Shown: positions 7,627-15,359, numbered from the stretch's first letter. The stretch: DNA of 33,437 nucleotides from Streptomyces actuosus (GCF_016921115.1 NZ_JAFFZS010000054.1:1-33437); one strand, 5' to 3'. Made by a program: numbers and translations. The notes: generated from the sequence alone by a model not told the origin.

Positions 7627-7668
7627 CGGCTCCGCCACCGGTCAGCTCGCTGACCAGCGGCGGAGCCG
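7627..7668. terminator. bipartite hairpin, probable bidirectional terminator
   Basis: An outer stem of CGGCTCCGCC with GGCGGAGCCG (10 bp) and an inner stem of GGTCAGC with GCTGACC (7 bp) are separated by symmetric 3-base internal loops, with a 2-base apical loop. It lies between the converging AlbA_2 gene and the minus-strand gene at 7772-8056. It most likely ends transcription of both; a structured RNA or replication site is an alternative. Confidence 0.45.
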
Positions 7669-7771
7669 TCGACGTTTGTCGGCGTTGGTCGTCGTTGAGC
7701 AGCCTCCGACGGCCCGAGGACGGCCCGGGCCGGTCATGAGCCATGGGGTCTGGAGACCAGCCTGCATGCCA

Positions 7772-8056
7772 CTACAGACCGCGTAGTGCCTCGTACAGAT
7801 CGTCGTAGGCTCCCCAACAATCAATGCTGCCGTCGTCGTACAGGCTGCCCATGTACCAGTCGTCGTCATCAACAGGCTTCACGAGGCACAGGCTGTGGAA
7901 CCCGAGAATGATCTCTGCCTGCAGCACCTCGGGGGCTCCGGCGCCGGCCACCCACTTCACCGCCCGGTTTGGATCCAGCGCGACAGCCTCCCGGTCCCCG
8001 GATACGTCGCGAATCTGGTGGAGGGTCCAGCCTGGGGGTAGCTGTGCATCTGCCAT
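7772..8056 (-). CDS. small acidic hypothetical protein
   Basis: Encodes 94 residues beginning MADAQLPPGWTLHQIRDVSGD. Predicted strands (EAVALDPNRAVKWVAG, AEIILGFHSLCLV) precede a strongly acidic end with DDDDWYMGSLYDDGSIDCWGAYDDLYEAL. No signal peptide or membrane segment. The composition resembles small immunity-type or cytosolic accessory proteins, but I cannot assign a family. No strong ribosome binding site precedes the ATG. It is a lone gene opposite in direction to its neighbours in the cargo zone. Confidence 0.65.
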   Translation of the reverse strand: MADAQLPPGWTLHQIRDVSGDREAVALDPNRAVKWVAGAGAPEVLQAEIILGFHSLCLVKPVDDDDWYMGSLYDDGSIDCWGAYDDLYEALRGL

Positions 8057-8223
8057 CCACGGATGATCTCACCCGACACGTGTGGACCACCGCTTTAGGA
8101 GAGAGGCGGGGGGATCGTGGCGCCGAGATGGGCCTTTGATGGCTGGTCAGGCTGCCGAGAACGTGACCTCGAGACACCCTCGTTGACCGTGGCTGACCCC
8201 GGCATCTGGCACGACAGTGGCAC

Positions 8224-8358
8224 GAACCTCAGCCGACGACAGTCAGCCACGATGGCGGGTGCGTCGACCGACCAGGCGCGCGTGTGCCTCGCTGTACCCC
8301 CGCCGGCCTTAGCCACGCTACCGGCTTGTGTCGTTGATCAGAGCAAGCCGCGACGGCC
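8224..8358 (+). repeat. dispersed cargo repeat, copy 2
   Basis: About 130 bp: CAGCCGACGACAGTCAGCCAC, then ACCGACCA, CGTGTGCCTCGCT, CCGGCCT-AGCCACGCT, CAGAGCAA and GCGACGGCC, colinear with copy 3 at 10475-10597. It lies in the gene-free gap 8057-8479, in which I see nothing else apart from the promoter area of the gene at 8480. Copies 2 and 3 bracket the DUF4365 gene pair. Confidence 0.72.
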
Positions 8359-8479
8359 AGCCCGTCACGATGGTGGGGTGCCCGCAGCGGATTGCACCGG
8401 AGCCGTGTCGGCGCCTCCCCCTACCCACCGTGACCACTTGCTTCTAGCATGTGATCTAGGGGACATGTTGGGGGGATGA

Positions 8480-9028
8480 ATGATCGATGCTAGAGCCGCC
8501 GTGCCTGACGTGCCGCTGCGGGGGGACTTGCCCAAGAAGCAACGGATGGAGATGTTGCAAGACGGCTACCTTCGGGCAGTCGCTGCGGCAGCTGGCTGCA
8601 CCATGGCTAAACCCGAGCCGGATGACGGAATCGATTGGAAGCTGAGCCACACTTCAGAGTCCCACACGGCGGATTGCCAGATAGATCTGAAGATACAGCT
8701 AAAGAGCACTTGGACCTCGGCACCCAACCCTGCAAATGGGTTCGTTTCGGTGAATCTCTCCAATGAGCGTCTAAAGCTTCTTGCGCGCCCCAATGTGATT
8801 GTTCACCGCATACTGGTAGCCATGATAGTGCCTGAAGATATCGCTAAATGGGTTGAAGCCAGTCACGACATATTTCAATTGCGACATTGCGCATACTGGC
8901 GGAGCGTTACGGGAGTTCAGCCGTCCGGGGAAAACTATACGGCGGTTAGAGTTTCCACAAGTCAAATATTTGACGACGTCGCATTGTGTGCCATCATGGA
9001 GCGAATAGGCAAGGGAGGTGCGCCGTGA
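8480..9028 (+). CDS. DUF4365-type, PD-(D/E)XK nuclease-like protein
   Basis: Encodes 182 residues from the ATG at 8480 with GGGGG just upstream. KQRMEMLQDGYLRAVAAAAGC is the entry helix of DUF4365 proteins. DDGIDWKLSH (D48, D49, D52) and CQIDLKIQLKSTW (D69, Q73, K75) form the acidic/Q-x-K core of a PD-(D/E)XK fold. Q-x-K in place of E-x-K is known in active members of this superfamily. The rest is beta-rich (ANGFVSVNLSNERLKLL, VIVHRILVAMIVP). Its stop lies within the GTGA start of the next gene, so the two are translationally coupled. AT-rich codons mark recent transfer. A DNA- or RNA-cleaving effector is inferred from the fold only. Confidence 0.82.
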   Translation: MIDARAAVPDVPLRGDLPKKQRMEMLQDGYLRAVAAAAGCTMAKPEPDDGIDWKLSHTSESHTADCQIDLKIQLKSTWTSAPNPANGFVSVNLSNERLKLLARPNVIVHRILVAMIVPEDIAKWVEASHDIFQLRHCAYWRSVTGVQPSGENYTAVRVSTSQIFDDVALCAIMERIGKGGAP

Positions 9029-10239
9029 GGGCACCAGATTTCCGCGAGGTCGCCGAGCACCTCACGGATAGTCAGCTTGCTCTCGCTCTCGAAGCGAGCG
9101 GGTGGCAGAAATTCGGCGGCCAGGCCAACCTCTATAGCCGTTGGCGGCCGAGGTCGGATTCTGGCGATCGATCGAATGGCGGCCTCTTGCTACCCCAGGA
9201 TCGAGAAACGGACGACTACTCTGATCTGCTCAGTCAAGCGGTGGCGCAGGCTTGGAAGCTGGGCGATGAAAGGATTCGTGCGATCCTTACCCGTGCTGCA
9301 ACTCTGCATGCCTTGGGTGACGAGATGAAGTTTCACAAGGAAGTGGCCTCCCGGAAAGGGACAATTCCATGGAGTGCTGGCGAGGATCTCCATGCAGGTG
9401 CGCATAAATCCATGGTCGTTGCGGCAAAAACCCGGAAATCTAAAGCCGCCTACTATGGAAACTCCAATAGTTTTCTGGCGAAGTCATTCCTGGATTCGGT
9501 CCTGATGGGGCAGACTGAGGTGGGAAGCTACGTGATCACCGCCTACGCTCCTCCGGACGAGGTCTTCTCTGAGAGGAAAGTCAAGCCAGGTGACACTATT
9601 CCGCTTATTGGGCGGCATACCGGGCGTGAAATTACTCTCGGGCTCGTGGGGGCACTTGAGGCCGCACGTGAGGCTGTCGATCACTTCAAGGAGACCGGTT
9701 CGACCTACTCGTTCGTTGAGAATGTCAATAGAGGCTTCTGTTACGAGCTGACTCAAGCGGTCCGCAATTTGATTAGAGACTCGGAGGGTGCCGAGGTTGA
9801 GGTCGAGCTAAATTCAGCCGAAGACCTATTCTCGGGGCGTGTCGCCGAGCGGCATAAGCTCGAATTCGCACCTTCAGATTATGCGGCACTGGAGCGGGCT
9901 GGGAATATGTTGGCCGCGACAGTCGATCCGCTATTCGTCACGGTCTTGGGAACGGTTACGCTACTTGAACGCCCAAAGCCAGGAAATCCTGGAGTTGTCC
10001 GTTTGGACGTTCTGGGCGGAACAGAGGCCCGAAAAATGAGAGTCCGTCTCAAGGTTGAACATTATGACATGGCAGTTGATGCGCATCGCAATAATCTTGC
10101 ATTGAGGATTTCTGGCCGCCAGGAACTAGAGGGTCACTACTACTGGCTTTATGATCCGCAGATACTTGAACTAGTGGCGATTGCACCCGAGGCGTCAGAT
10201 AGCACGATCGAGCAAGGTAGCCAAGACTCACTATTTTGA
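9025..10239 (+). CDS. unrecognised partner protein of the DUF4365 gene
   Basis: Encodes 404 residues from a GTG at 9025 that overlaps the preceding stop (GTGA), with a strong AGGGAGG at 9012-9018. I do not recognise the family. Residues 1-110 are mixed, with LLLPQDRETDDYSDLLSQAV. Residues about 110-330 are mostly helical, with KFHKEVASRKGTIPWSAGED, SFVENVNRGFCYELTQAVRNL and an acidic patch (EGAEVEVELNSAED). The last 90 residues alternate in strands (LFVTVLGTVTLLERP, GVVRLDVLGG, KMRVRLKVEHYDM, LALRISGRQELEGHYYWLYDP), like a small OB- or SH3-type barrel. No signal peptide or membrane segment. Codons are AT-richer than the backbone. Coupling to a nuclease-like gene suggests a sensor, specificity or regulatory subunit. 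Confidence 0.8.
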   Translation: MRAPDFREVAEHLTDSQLALALEASGWQKFGGQANLYSRWRPRSDSGDRSNGGLLLPQDRETDDYSDLLSQAVAQAWKLGDERIRAILTRAATLHALGDEMKFHKEVASRKGTIPWSAGEDLHAGAHKSMVVAAKTRKSKAAYYGNSNSFLAKSFLDSVLMGQTEVGSYVITAYAPPDEVFSERKVKPGDTIPLIGRHTGREITLGLVGALEAAREAVDHFKETGSTYSFVENVNRGFCYELTQAVRNLIRDSEGAEVEVELNSAEDLFSGRVAERHKLEFAPSDYAALERAGNMLAATVDPLFVTVLGTVTLLERPKPGNPGVVRLDVLGGTEARKMRVRLKVEHYDMAVDAHRNNLALRISGRQELEGHYYWLYDPQILELVAIAPEASDSTIEQGSQDSLF

Positions 10240-10474
10240 CAGCAAAGGCTTGAAGGGCCGGCCTCATCCTTATCAGGTCGATCACCGGTGGCCAACGACG
10301 TCGGTCAACCGGCCGTGGTCCTCGGCTGACCGTCCGCTGGGGTTCGGCGCTGACCGCCGCGTCCGGGGCTGTTGGTGTCAGCCGTCGGGGGCGGACTTGA
10401 CAGCTTCGCCACCCGCCCTCTCAAGTTGCGGCACAGTCATCACTCCAGAGCCGATCCGGGGCCCGCCTGTACCC

Positions 10475-10597
10475 CAGCCGACGACAGTCAGCCACGACGG
10501 CGGGCGCGCCGACCGACCACGCACGCGTGTGCCTCGCTCCCCCCCACCGGCCTCAGCCACGCTTGCGGGGTGATGACCAGAGCAACCTGCGACGGCC
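10475..10597 (+). repeat. dispersed cargo repeat, copy 3
   Basis: About 123 bp colinear with copy 2 and in the same direction, starting CAGCCGACGACAGTCAGCC and ending GCGACGGCC. It sits in the 643-bp gene-free gap 10240-10882. The rest of that gap holds an 8-bp inverted repeat, GTAGCCGC / GCGGCTAC (10805-10851), and presumably the promoter of the gene at 10883; nothing else is apparent. Confidence 0.72.
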
Positions 10598-10882
10598 GAC
10601 ACGTGACGGTGAAGCGGGAGCGCTCAGGTTGGGAAACCCGCTGGCCAAGTCGCTCTCAACAGCACCACTGTGACGCCTCACGAGTGCCAAACACTCTCCG
10701 GATTATGGGGAGTTGCCAATAGGAGTGAGGTGGGGATACCAGCGCAAGGCCCTACCGAGATGCGTTCATCCTCGCCCCGTAGCATGCTTGTAGAGGAAGG
10801 TTCTGTAGCCGCATGAGCGTGAGTCCGGTCCGCCTTAGGTTAAGCGGCTACCCTTGCCGGTCCATTCGGACGGGAGACGGTC

Positions 10883-11827
10883 ATGAATTCTATAACCGAG
10901 CGATCCGATATCGTCAGGGTTGGCGCGAGGGATTATGCCCTTATCGTCCCGTACACGGTTCTCCTTACTCCCCAAGGATGGCATCGCGACGAGCAAGACG
11001 TTCGCAAGTGGCGCCAGTATCGATTTCTCTTTTACTGCCGTTTCCTCGGGGCGGCAGATCACCCCCTCGTCGGCGAGAAGCTGAAAGTCATTGAATCACC
11101 AGAGGGAGTGGACGTAACCCAAAAGAAGCACATATCGGCCACTATAGAGGTGGCCGATGAGAAGAGTACTCTTTATGGAGTGCTGCGCGAGGAGACATTC
11201 ATACACACGGCTGCAACCGAGCTGTCGGCCAAGCTGGGGCACACTGCGATTCCCGCGCTTTCAGTCGGTGCGAGCGCGCGCGATGAGGTCAAGCAGAGCA
11301 TTACTCAAAAAGTATCTTCCAGTGCGGGAAGCCGGATAATCGCGACAGAGAAACACGAGGAAGCGCTTGAAACTGAGGTGTCATATAAGGGCGGCTCCGG
11401 GATCTTGTATGCCGCAGCCGTTTACGAGGAGTGGACTTACGGAGTCACTCTTCAATGCGTTGACTACTTGGACATCAAGTATTCAAAGAGGTCCCCCATC
11501 GCCTTCTACTACAGGAAGCAAAATCACCCCAACCACGCCCAGTTTGGAAATGATAGGGGAAGGGATTGGCGGGAAACTGGGCCAAATATCCTATGGCTAC
11601 ACCACCCTTGGGGAAAGGTTTCTATTTGGCACCCACTCCATGATTCAATTGTTCTCCGAAAGGCGAGCGACTACGCGAACCAAGTGCCCACTCCTCACGA
11701 GCCAGTGGTATCCCCAGCTAACGGGTGGAAAGATAGTAAGATCAGGCCGCTAGTAGACTGTGACAGCCTGTACGAGCTATCGCATATGGTGTTTCCCGCC
11801 AAGGCCAGAGAAGACTTCTTCGCATAG
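10883..11827 (+). CDS. unrecognised 314-residue cargo protein
   Basis: The ATG at 10883 has CGGGAG about 10 bases upstream. N-terminal strands (VRVGARDYALIVPYTVLLTPQGW) and an aromatic/basic segment (WRQYRFLFYCRFLG) precede a middle region (residues about 95-165) of alternating polar residues, ELSAKLGHTAIPALSVGASARDE and QKVSSSAGSR. A Tyr/Trp-rich strand region follows (YAAAVYEEWTYGVTLQCVDYLDIKYS), and then an HPNHAQFGNDRG segment. No signal peptide, membrane span or catalytic motif known to me. It is AT-rich like the DUF4365 pair and has its own promoter region, so it is probably an independent cargo gene. Confidence 0.72.
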   Translation: MNSITERSDIVRVGARDYALIVPYTVLLTPQGWHRDEQDVRKWRQYRFLFYCRFLGAADHPLVGEKLKVIESPEGVDVTQKKHISATIEVADEKSTLYGVLREETFIHTAATELSAKLGHTAIPALSVGASARDEVKQSITQKVSSSAGSRIIATEKHEEALETEVSYKGGSGILYAAAVYEEWTYGVTLQCVDYLDIKYSKRSPIAFYYRKQNHPNHAQFGNDRGRDWRETGPNILWLHHPWGKVSIWHPLHDSIVLRKASDYANQVPTPHEPVVSPANGWKDSKIRPLVDCDSLYELSHMVFPAKAREDFFA

Positions 11828-11953
11828 TCGACGTGCGGCGGACTCTACGCGTCCGCGCACCATGAAAGGTCAAATATCTCGTTCTTCGGTTGATAGTTGA
11901 GAGCGTGGCACGGACTGCGGCCGGGCTGGAGCGGGGCGGAGACAGGAGCGCAG

Positions 11954-11972
11954 GCCCGGCCGGGGGCCGGGC
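11954..11972 (-). terminator. GC hairpin downstream of the original pif end
   Basis: GCCCGGCC and GGCCGGGC pair around a GGG loop. Before the IS481 insertion this hairpin would have lain about 50 bp past the Nudix gene's stop codon, so it is a candidate terminator for it, and perhaps for the cargo gene at 10883-11827. It has no U-run. Confidence 0.4.
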
Positions 11973-12044
11973 CGCGCGCGGTGAGCGGAGCGAGCCGCCT
12001 TGATGATGGAGAGAAGGTCTTACCCCGCTGGGATGAGGCGCCTG

Positions 12045-14054
12045 TGTCCGGTCCCGGGAGATGCTTGACACTTCGGTCCCAGCTGATGGTTGACAGTGGC
12101 CGTGTTCGGCTTTTCTGTGCGCGTCGTTGCGGTGCGTGTGGGGAGGCCGGGATTGGCGCTGGTGGAGTTGTCGGTTGTCGAGCAGAGATACCGGGCTGTG
12201 CTTGCGGTGCTGGCGGGTGCGACGGTGACGGAGGTCGCTGCCCGGCTGGGGGTGTCGCGGCAGACGGTGAGCGGGTGGAAGTCGCGGTATGCCGCCTCCG
12301 GTCTGGCGGGGCTGGCTGATCGTTCACGTAGGCCGGCCTCGTGTCCGCATCAGGCTTCTGCGGAGGTGGAGGCGGCTGTGTGTGAGCTGCGGCGCAAGCA
12401 TCCTCGATGGGGGCCGCGGCGGATCGCTCATGTGCTGGAGCGGTCCGGGGCAGTGGGGCCGGTGCCGTCACGGATGACGGTGTATCGGATCCTGGTCCGT
12501 CACGGGCTGGTGGAGCCGGGGGTGCGGCGGCGGAAGCGGTCGGATTACAAGCGCTGGCAGCGGGATCGGCCGATGCAGTTGTGGCAGATGGACATCGTTG
12601 GCGGGGTGATGCTGGTCGACCCGGTGACGGGTGAGCTGACCGAGGCCAAGGTTGTGACCGGTGTGGACGATCATTCCCGGTATTGCGTGATCGCGTCGGT
12701 GGTCGAGCGGGCGACGGGGCGGGCGGTGTGTGCGGCGTTCGCCCGGGCGATGCAGAGGTTCGGGGTGCCGGAGGAGGTGCTGACGGACAACGGCAAGCAG
12801 TTCACCGACCGGTTCGGGCAGGGCGGTGAGGTGTTGTTCGACCGGATCTGCCGGGAGAACGGGATCGCGCACCGGTTGACCCAGCCGGCGTCGCCGACCA
12901 CGACGGGCAAGGTGGAGCGGTTCCACCAGACGCTGCGGCGTGAACTCCTGGACGACTGCGGCGCGTTCGAGAGCATCGGGGCGGCTCAGGCGGCGCTGGA
13001 TCGTTGGGTGGAGGAGTACAACTCCTCGCGGCCGCATCAGGCGCTGGACATGCAGTCTCCAGGCGACCGGTTCGCCCCGGTTGCCGAGCAGGAGCGGGAC
13101 GTGTTGGGCCTGAAGATCCCCGGAGTGCTGGCGCTGGTGCCGCAGCAGCGGACACCCCCAGCGGCACCGGATCCGGTGCCGGGGCCGGTGCCGGCTCGGG
13201 CTGAAGGCTCCGAGGCTCCGGCCGTCCTGCCTGAGGTGGTCCCGGCAGCGGTGCCGGTGGAGTCCGGTGGGCCGGTGGAGTTCGAGCGGGTGGTGCCCGC
13301 GAGCGGGAATCTGCAGGTCGCGGGCAAGCAGTTCTGGCTGGGTCCGGCCCGCTCGGGGCTGACGGTGACGTTCTGGGCCGACACGCAGGTGATCCATCTG
13401 CTGGTCGCCGGGGCGCGGATCAAAACCGTGCGGTCGCACCTGTCGGTGGCGGATCTGGGACGGCTGGCGGTCCGGGGCGGACGTCCGGCGGGGCCGGCCC
13501 CGCTTCCCGGCGGTGACGGGGCGGCGTTCGAGGTGGACCGGGTGGTGAACAACAGCGGCCTGGTCGGTCTGTGCGGGCACCAGGTCCTGGCGGCGGAGAT
13601 CCTCGGAGGCCGCCAGGTCGGCATCCGCATCGACGGCGAGACACTGTCGTTCTTCGACCTCGCCTCACGGGAACTGCTGCGGGTGCGGCCCAACCCGCTC
13701 GGTGCCGACGAGGTGCAGCGGCTGCGTGGCCTGCGGCCCGCGGGCCCGCCACCCCGCCCCCGGGTGGAGCCGGTCCGTGTCCAGCGGCGGGTCAGCGCGG
13801 TCGGCACGGTCATGGTCTGCCGCCAGGTCGTCTCCCTCGGCCGCCCGTACGCAGGCCGGACCATCACCGTGCACGTGGCGGAATCGACCCTCACGGTCGA
13901 GTTGGACGGCCAGGTCCGCGTCATCCAGCGCACCACCGACATCCCCGTCCGCCACGTGAAGGCGAACAAGCCCCACAAGGTTTCCGATGTTGTCTAGGCC
14001 CACCGTCAGCCATCAACTGGGACCAGAACGTCAAACATCACCTGGGACTAGACA
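12045..14054 (+). mobile_element. IS481-family insertion with 15-bp target duplication
   Basis: It is flanked by the identical 15-mer GGGATGAGGCGCCTG (12030-12044 and 14055-14069). Terminal inverted repeats are 55 bp (43 matches) and begin TGT: 12045-12099 and 14000-14054. Within each end, a 20-bp unit of form GGTCCC-N8-TTGAC-like sequence occurs twice, 25 bp apart, suggesting two transposase binding sites per end. The TGT tips and a long target duplication are IS481 features. The intact duplication and open transposase frame point to a fairly recent insertion. Confidence 0.92.
12162..13997 (+). CDS. IS481-family transposase with long C-terminal extension
   Basis: Encodes 611 residues from the GTG at 12162 (VELSVVEQRYRAV); starts at 12090 or 12096 would add 22-24 residues. 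It has a helix-turn-helix (TEVAARLGVSRQTVSGWKSRY), an HTH_29/winged part, and an rve/DDE core with D in LWQMDIVGG, D in VLTDNGKQF and E in TTGKVERFHQTL. After a Pro/Ala linker, the last 260 residues contain three similar beta segments: ERVVPASGNLQVAGKQFWLG, DRVVNNSGLVGLCGHQVL and QRRVSAVGTVMVCRQVVSLG. Each is followed by strand pairs. Repeated Mu-type C-terminal barrels are inferred. The gene nearly fills the insertion. Confidence 0.9.
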   Translation: MELSVVEQRYRAVLAVLAGATVTEVAARLGVSRQTVSGWKSRYAASGLAGLADRSRRPASCPHQASAEVEAAVCELRRKHPRWGPRRIAHVLERSGAVGPVPSRMTVYRILVRHGLVEPGVRRRKRSDYKRWQRDRPMQLWQMDIVGGVMLVDPVTGELTEAKVVTGVDDHSRYCVIASVVERATGRAVCAAFARAMQRFGVPEEVLTDNGKQFTDRFGQGGEVLFDRICRENGIAHRLTQPASPTTTGKVERFHQTLRRELLDDCGAFESIGAAQAALDRWVEEYNSSRPHQALDMQSPGDRFAPVAEQERDVLGLKIPGVLALVPQQRTPPAAPDPVPGPVPARAEGSEAPAVLPEVVPAAVPVESGGPVEFERVVPASGNLQVAGKQFWLGPARSGLTVTFWADTQVIHLLVAGARIKTVRSHLSVADLGRLAVRGGRPAGPAPLPGGDGAAFEVDRVVNNSGLVGLCGHQVLAAEILGGRQVGIRIDGETLSFFDLASRELLRVRPNPLGADEVQRLRGLRPAGPPPRPRVEPVRVQRRVSAVGTVMVCRQVVSLGRPYAGRTITVHVAESTLTVELDGQVRVIQRTTDIPVRHVKANKPHKVSDVV

Positions 14055-14473
14055 GGGATGAGGCGCCTGCCGTCGTGGCTGCGGACGTGAGGTTCGTTGC
14101 CGTCCAGGGCATCCAGGAGGCGCACTGCGAAGACCTCGGACATGCGGTCGCTGATCTCGTCGGGCGTGAGCCACGAGACGGCGGTGGACTCGCTGGAGGT
14201 GCGTTCGGTGCCGCCGGAGGGCTGGCAGCGGAAGACCAGGGCCACGATTCCGCGAGTCATGTTCTTGTAGACGCCGGTGAGTTGGTCGACCTCGACGTGG
14301 ATGCCGGTCTCCTCCAGGATCTCGCGGGCGACGCCGGCTTCCGGGGTCTCGTCGAGTTCGAGGATGCCGCCGGGAAGCTCCCAGGTGCCGTTGTCGGCTC
14401 GGCGGATCGCCAGGAGGCGGCCGTCCTCGCGCACTACTGCTCCGGCCACGGACACGGAGTGCAGGGGAGGCAT
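14048..14473 (-). CDS. pif: Nudix hydrolase, Pif-like (pSAM2 immunity factor), 3' end altered by IS
   Basis: Encodes 141 residues from the ATG at 14473 with AGGAAG upstream; an in-frame ATG at 14497 is possible. It has a complete Nudix box: G36, E42, R50, E51, E54, E55 and G57. In pSAM2 the Nudix protein Pif blocks redundant transfer between cells already carrying the element, and its gene lies divergent from korSA as here. The IS481 element inserted in the last codons: the old end read RRLIPAG-stop (stop now at 12020-12022); the present end reads RRLIPV-stop, using the IS sequence TAG. The catalytic domain is untouched, so it is probably still active. Confidence 0.87.
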   Translation of the reverse strand: MPPLHSVSVAGAVVREDGRLLAIRRADNGTWELPGGILELDETPEAGVAREILEETGIHVEVDQLTGVYKNMTRGIVALVFRCQPSGGTERTSSESTAVSWLTPDEISDRMSEVFAVRLLDALDGNEPHVRSHDGRRLIPV

Positions 14474-14491
14474 GGTCGCTTCCTGTGGTTG

Positions 14492-14507
14492 ACTCATGTA
14501 GAGGAGC
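14492..14507. promoter_or_regulatory. KorSA-type operator, divergent pif/korSA promoter
   Basis: ACTCATGTAGAGGAGC matches the better palindromes at 15360-15375 and 15396-15411. It lies between the divergently read Nudix and GntR genes, as expected for an autoregulating repressor that also controls pif. Confidence 0.6.
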
Positions 14508-14527
14508 ATAGGAGGCAGGGAACGACT

Positions 14528-15307
14528 ATGGGAACTGCGGCTGGAGGGGTCGGTTCCGGGCCTCGGTACGTGCAGATCGCGGAAGAGATCGTGCAGCAGA
14601 TCCGGGCAGGGGTCCTCAAGCCTGGCGACATGGTGCCGAGTGAGTCCGAGCTGGTGGACCGCTACGGCGTGTCCGGCGGGACGATCCGCAAGGCCATGGT
14701 CGAGGTCCGGGCGAGTGGGCTGGTCGAGACACGGCACGGCAAAGGCTCGATCGTGAAGAACCGCCCTCCGGTGCGGCACCGCTCCTCCGATCGTTTCCGG
14801 CGTTCGCTCCGGCAGGGTGGGCAGGCGGCCTACCTCGCGGAGTCGGCCCAGTCCGGAGCCACGGCCAAGGTGAGCGTCCTCTACATCGGGCCGACGGAGG
14901 CCCCCGAAGGCGCCGCGGAGCGGCTGGGCGTTCCCACCGGTACGCAGGTGCTGGCCCGTCGTCGCCTGTACTTCCGTAACGGCACTCCGGTCGAGACCGC
15001 GACGTCGTACCTGCCTTGGGGCGTGGTGAAGGACATCCCCGAACTGTTCGCCGAGAACCCCGGTGGCGGTGGCATCTACGCCCGACTGGAAGAACACGGG
15101 CATGAGTTCGCGGAGTTCGTCGAGACGTTGCAGGCGCGGCCGGCCTCGAAGGCGGAGGCGGTGGAGCTGGCACTGAGCCCGGGGGCCCCGGTGGTCCACC
15201 TGATCAGGGAGGCTCGTACGACCGCGGGCCTGGTTGTGGAGGTGTGCGACACGCTCATGGCCGCTGACCAGTTCGTTTTCGAGTATCGGATCCCTGCGGA
15301 CGACTGA
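14528..15307 (+). CDS. korSA: GntR-family repressor, KorSA-like
   Basis: Encodes 259 residues from the ATG at 14528 with AGGAGG at 14510-14515. Residues 12-80 form the winged helix (RYVQIAEEIVQQIRAG, PGDMVPSESELVDRYGVSGGTIRKAMVEVRASGLVETRHGKGSIV). Residues about 110-255 form a UTRA domain (ETATSYLPWGVVKDIPEL, DTLMAADQFVFEYRIP). KorSA of pSAM2 is a GntR repressor of transfer and replication genes and of itself. The place, divergent from a Pif-type gene and ahead of the transfer operon with repeated operators, supports this identity. Exact orthology is not provable by eye. Confidence 0.85.
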   Translation: MGTAAGGVGSGPRYVQIAEEIVQQIRAGVLKPGDMVPSESELVDRYGVSGGTIRKAMVEVRASGLVETRHGKGSIVKNRPPVRHRSSDRFRRSLRQGGQAAYLAESAQSGATAKVSVLYIGPTEAPEGAAERLGVPTGTQVLARRRLYFRNGTPVETATSYLPWGVVKDIPELFAENPGGGGIYARLEEHGHEFAEFVETLQARPASKAEAVELALSPGAPVVHLIREARTTAGLVVEVCDTLMAADQFVFEYRIPADD

Positions 15308-15359
15308 CGTCCGCTCAACTCCTCACAGCCCGTCGCGAGTTCTCCTTCGCGGCGGGTTG

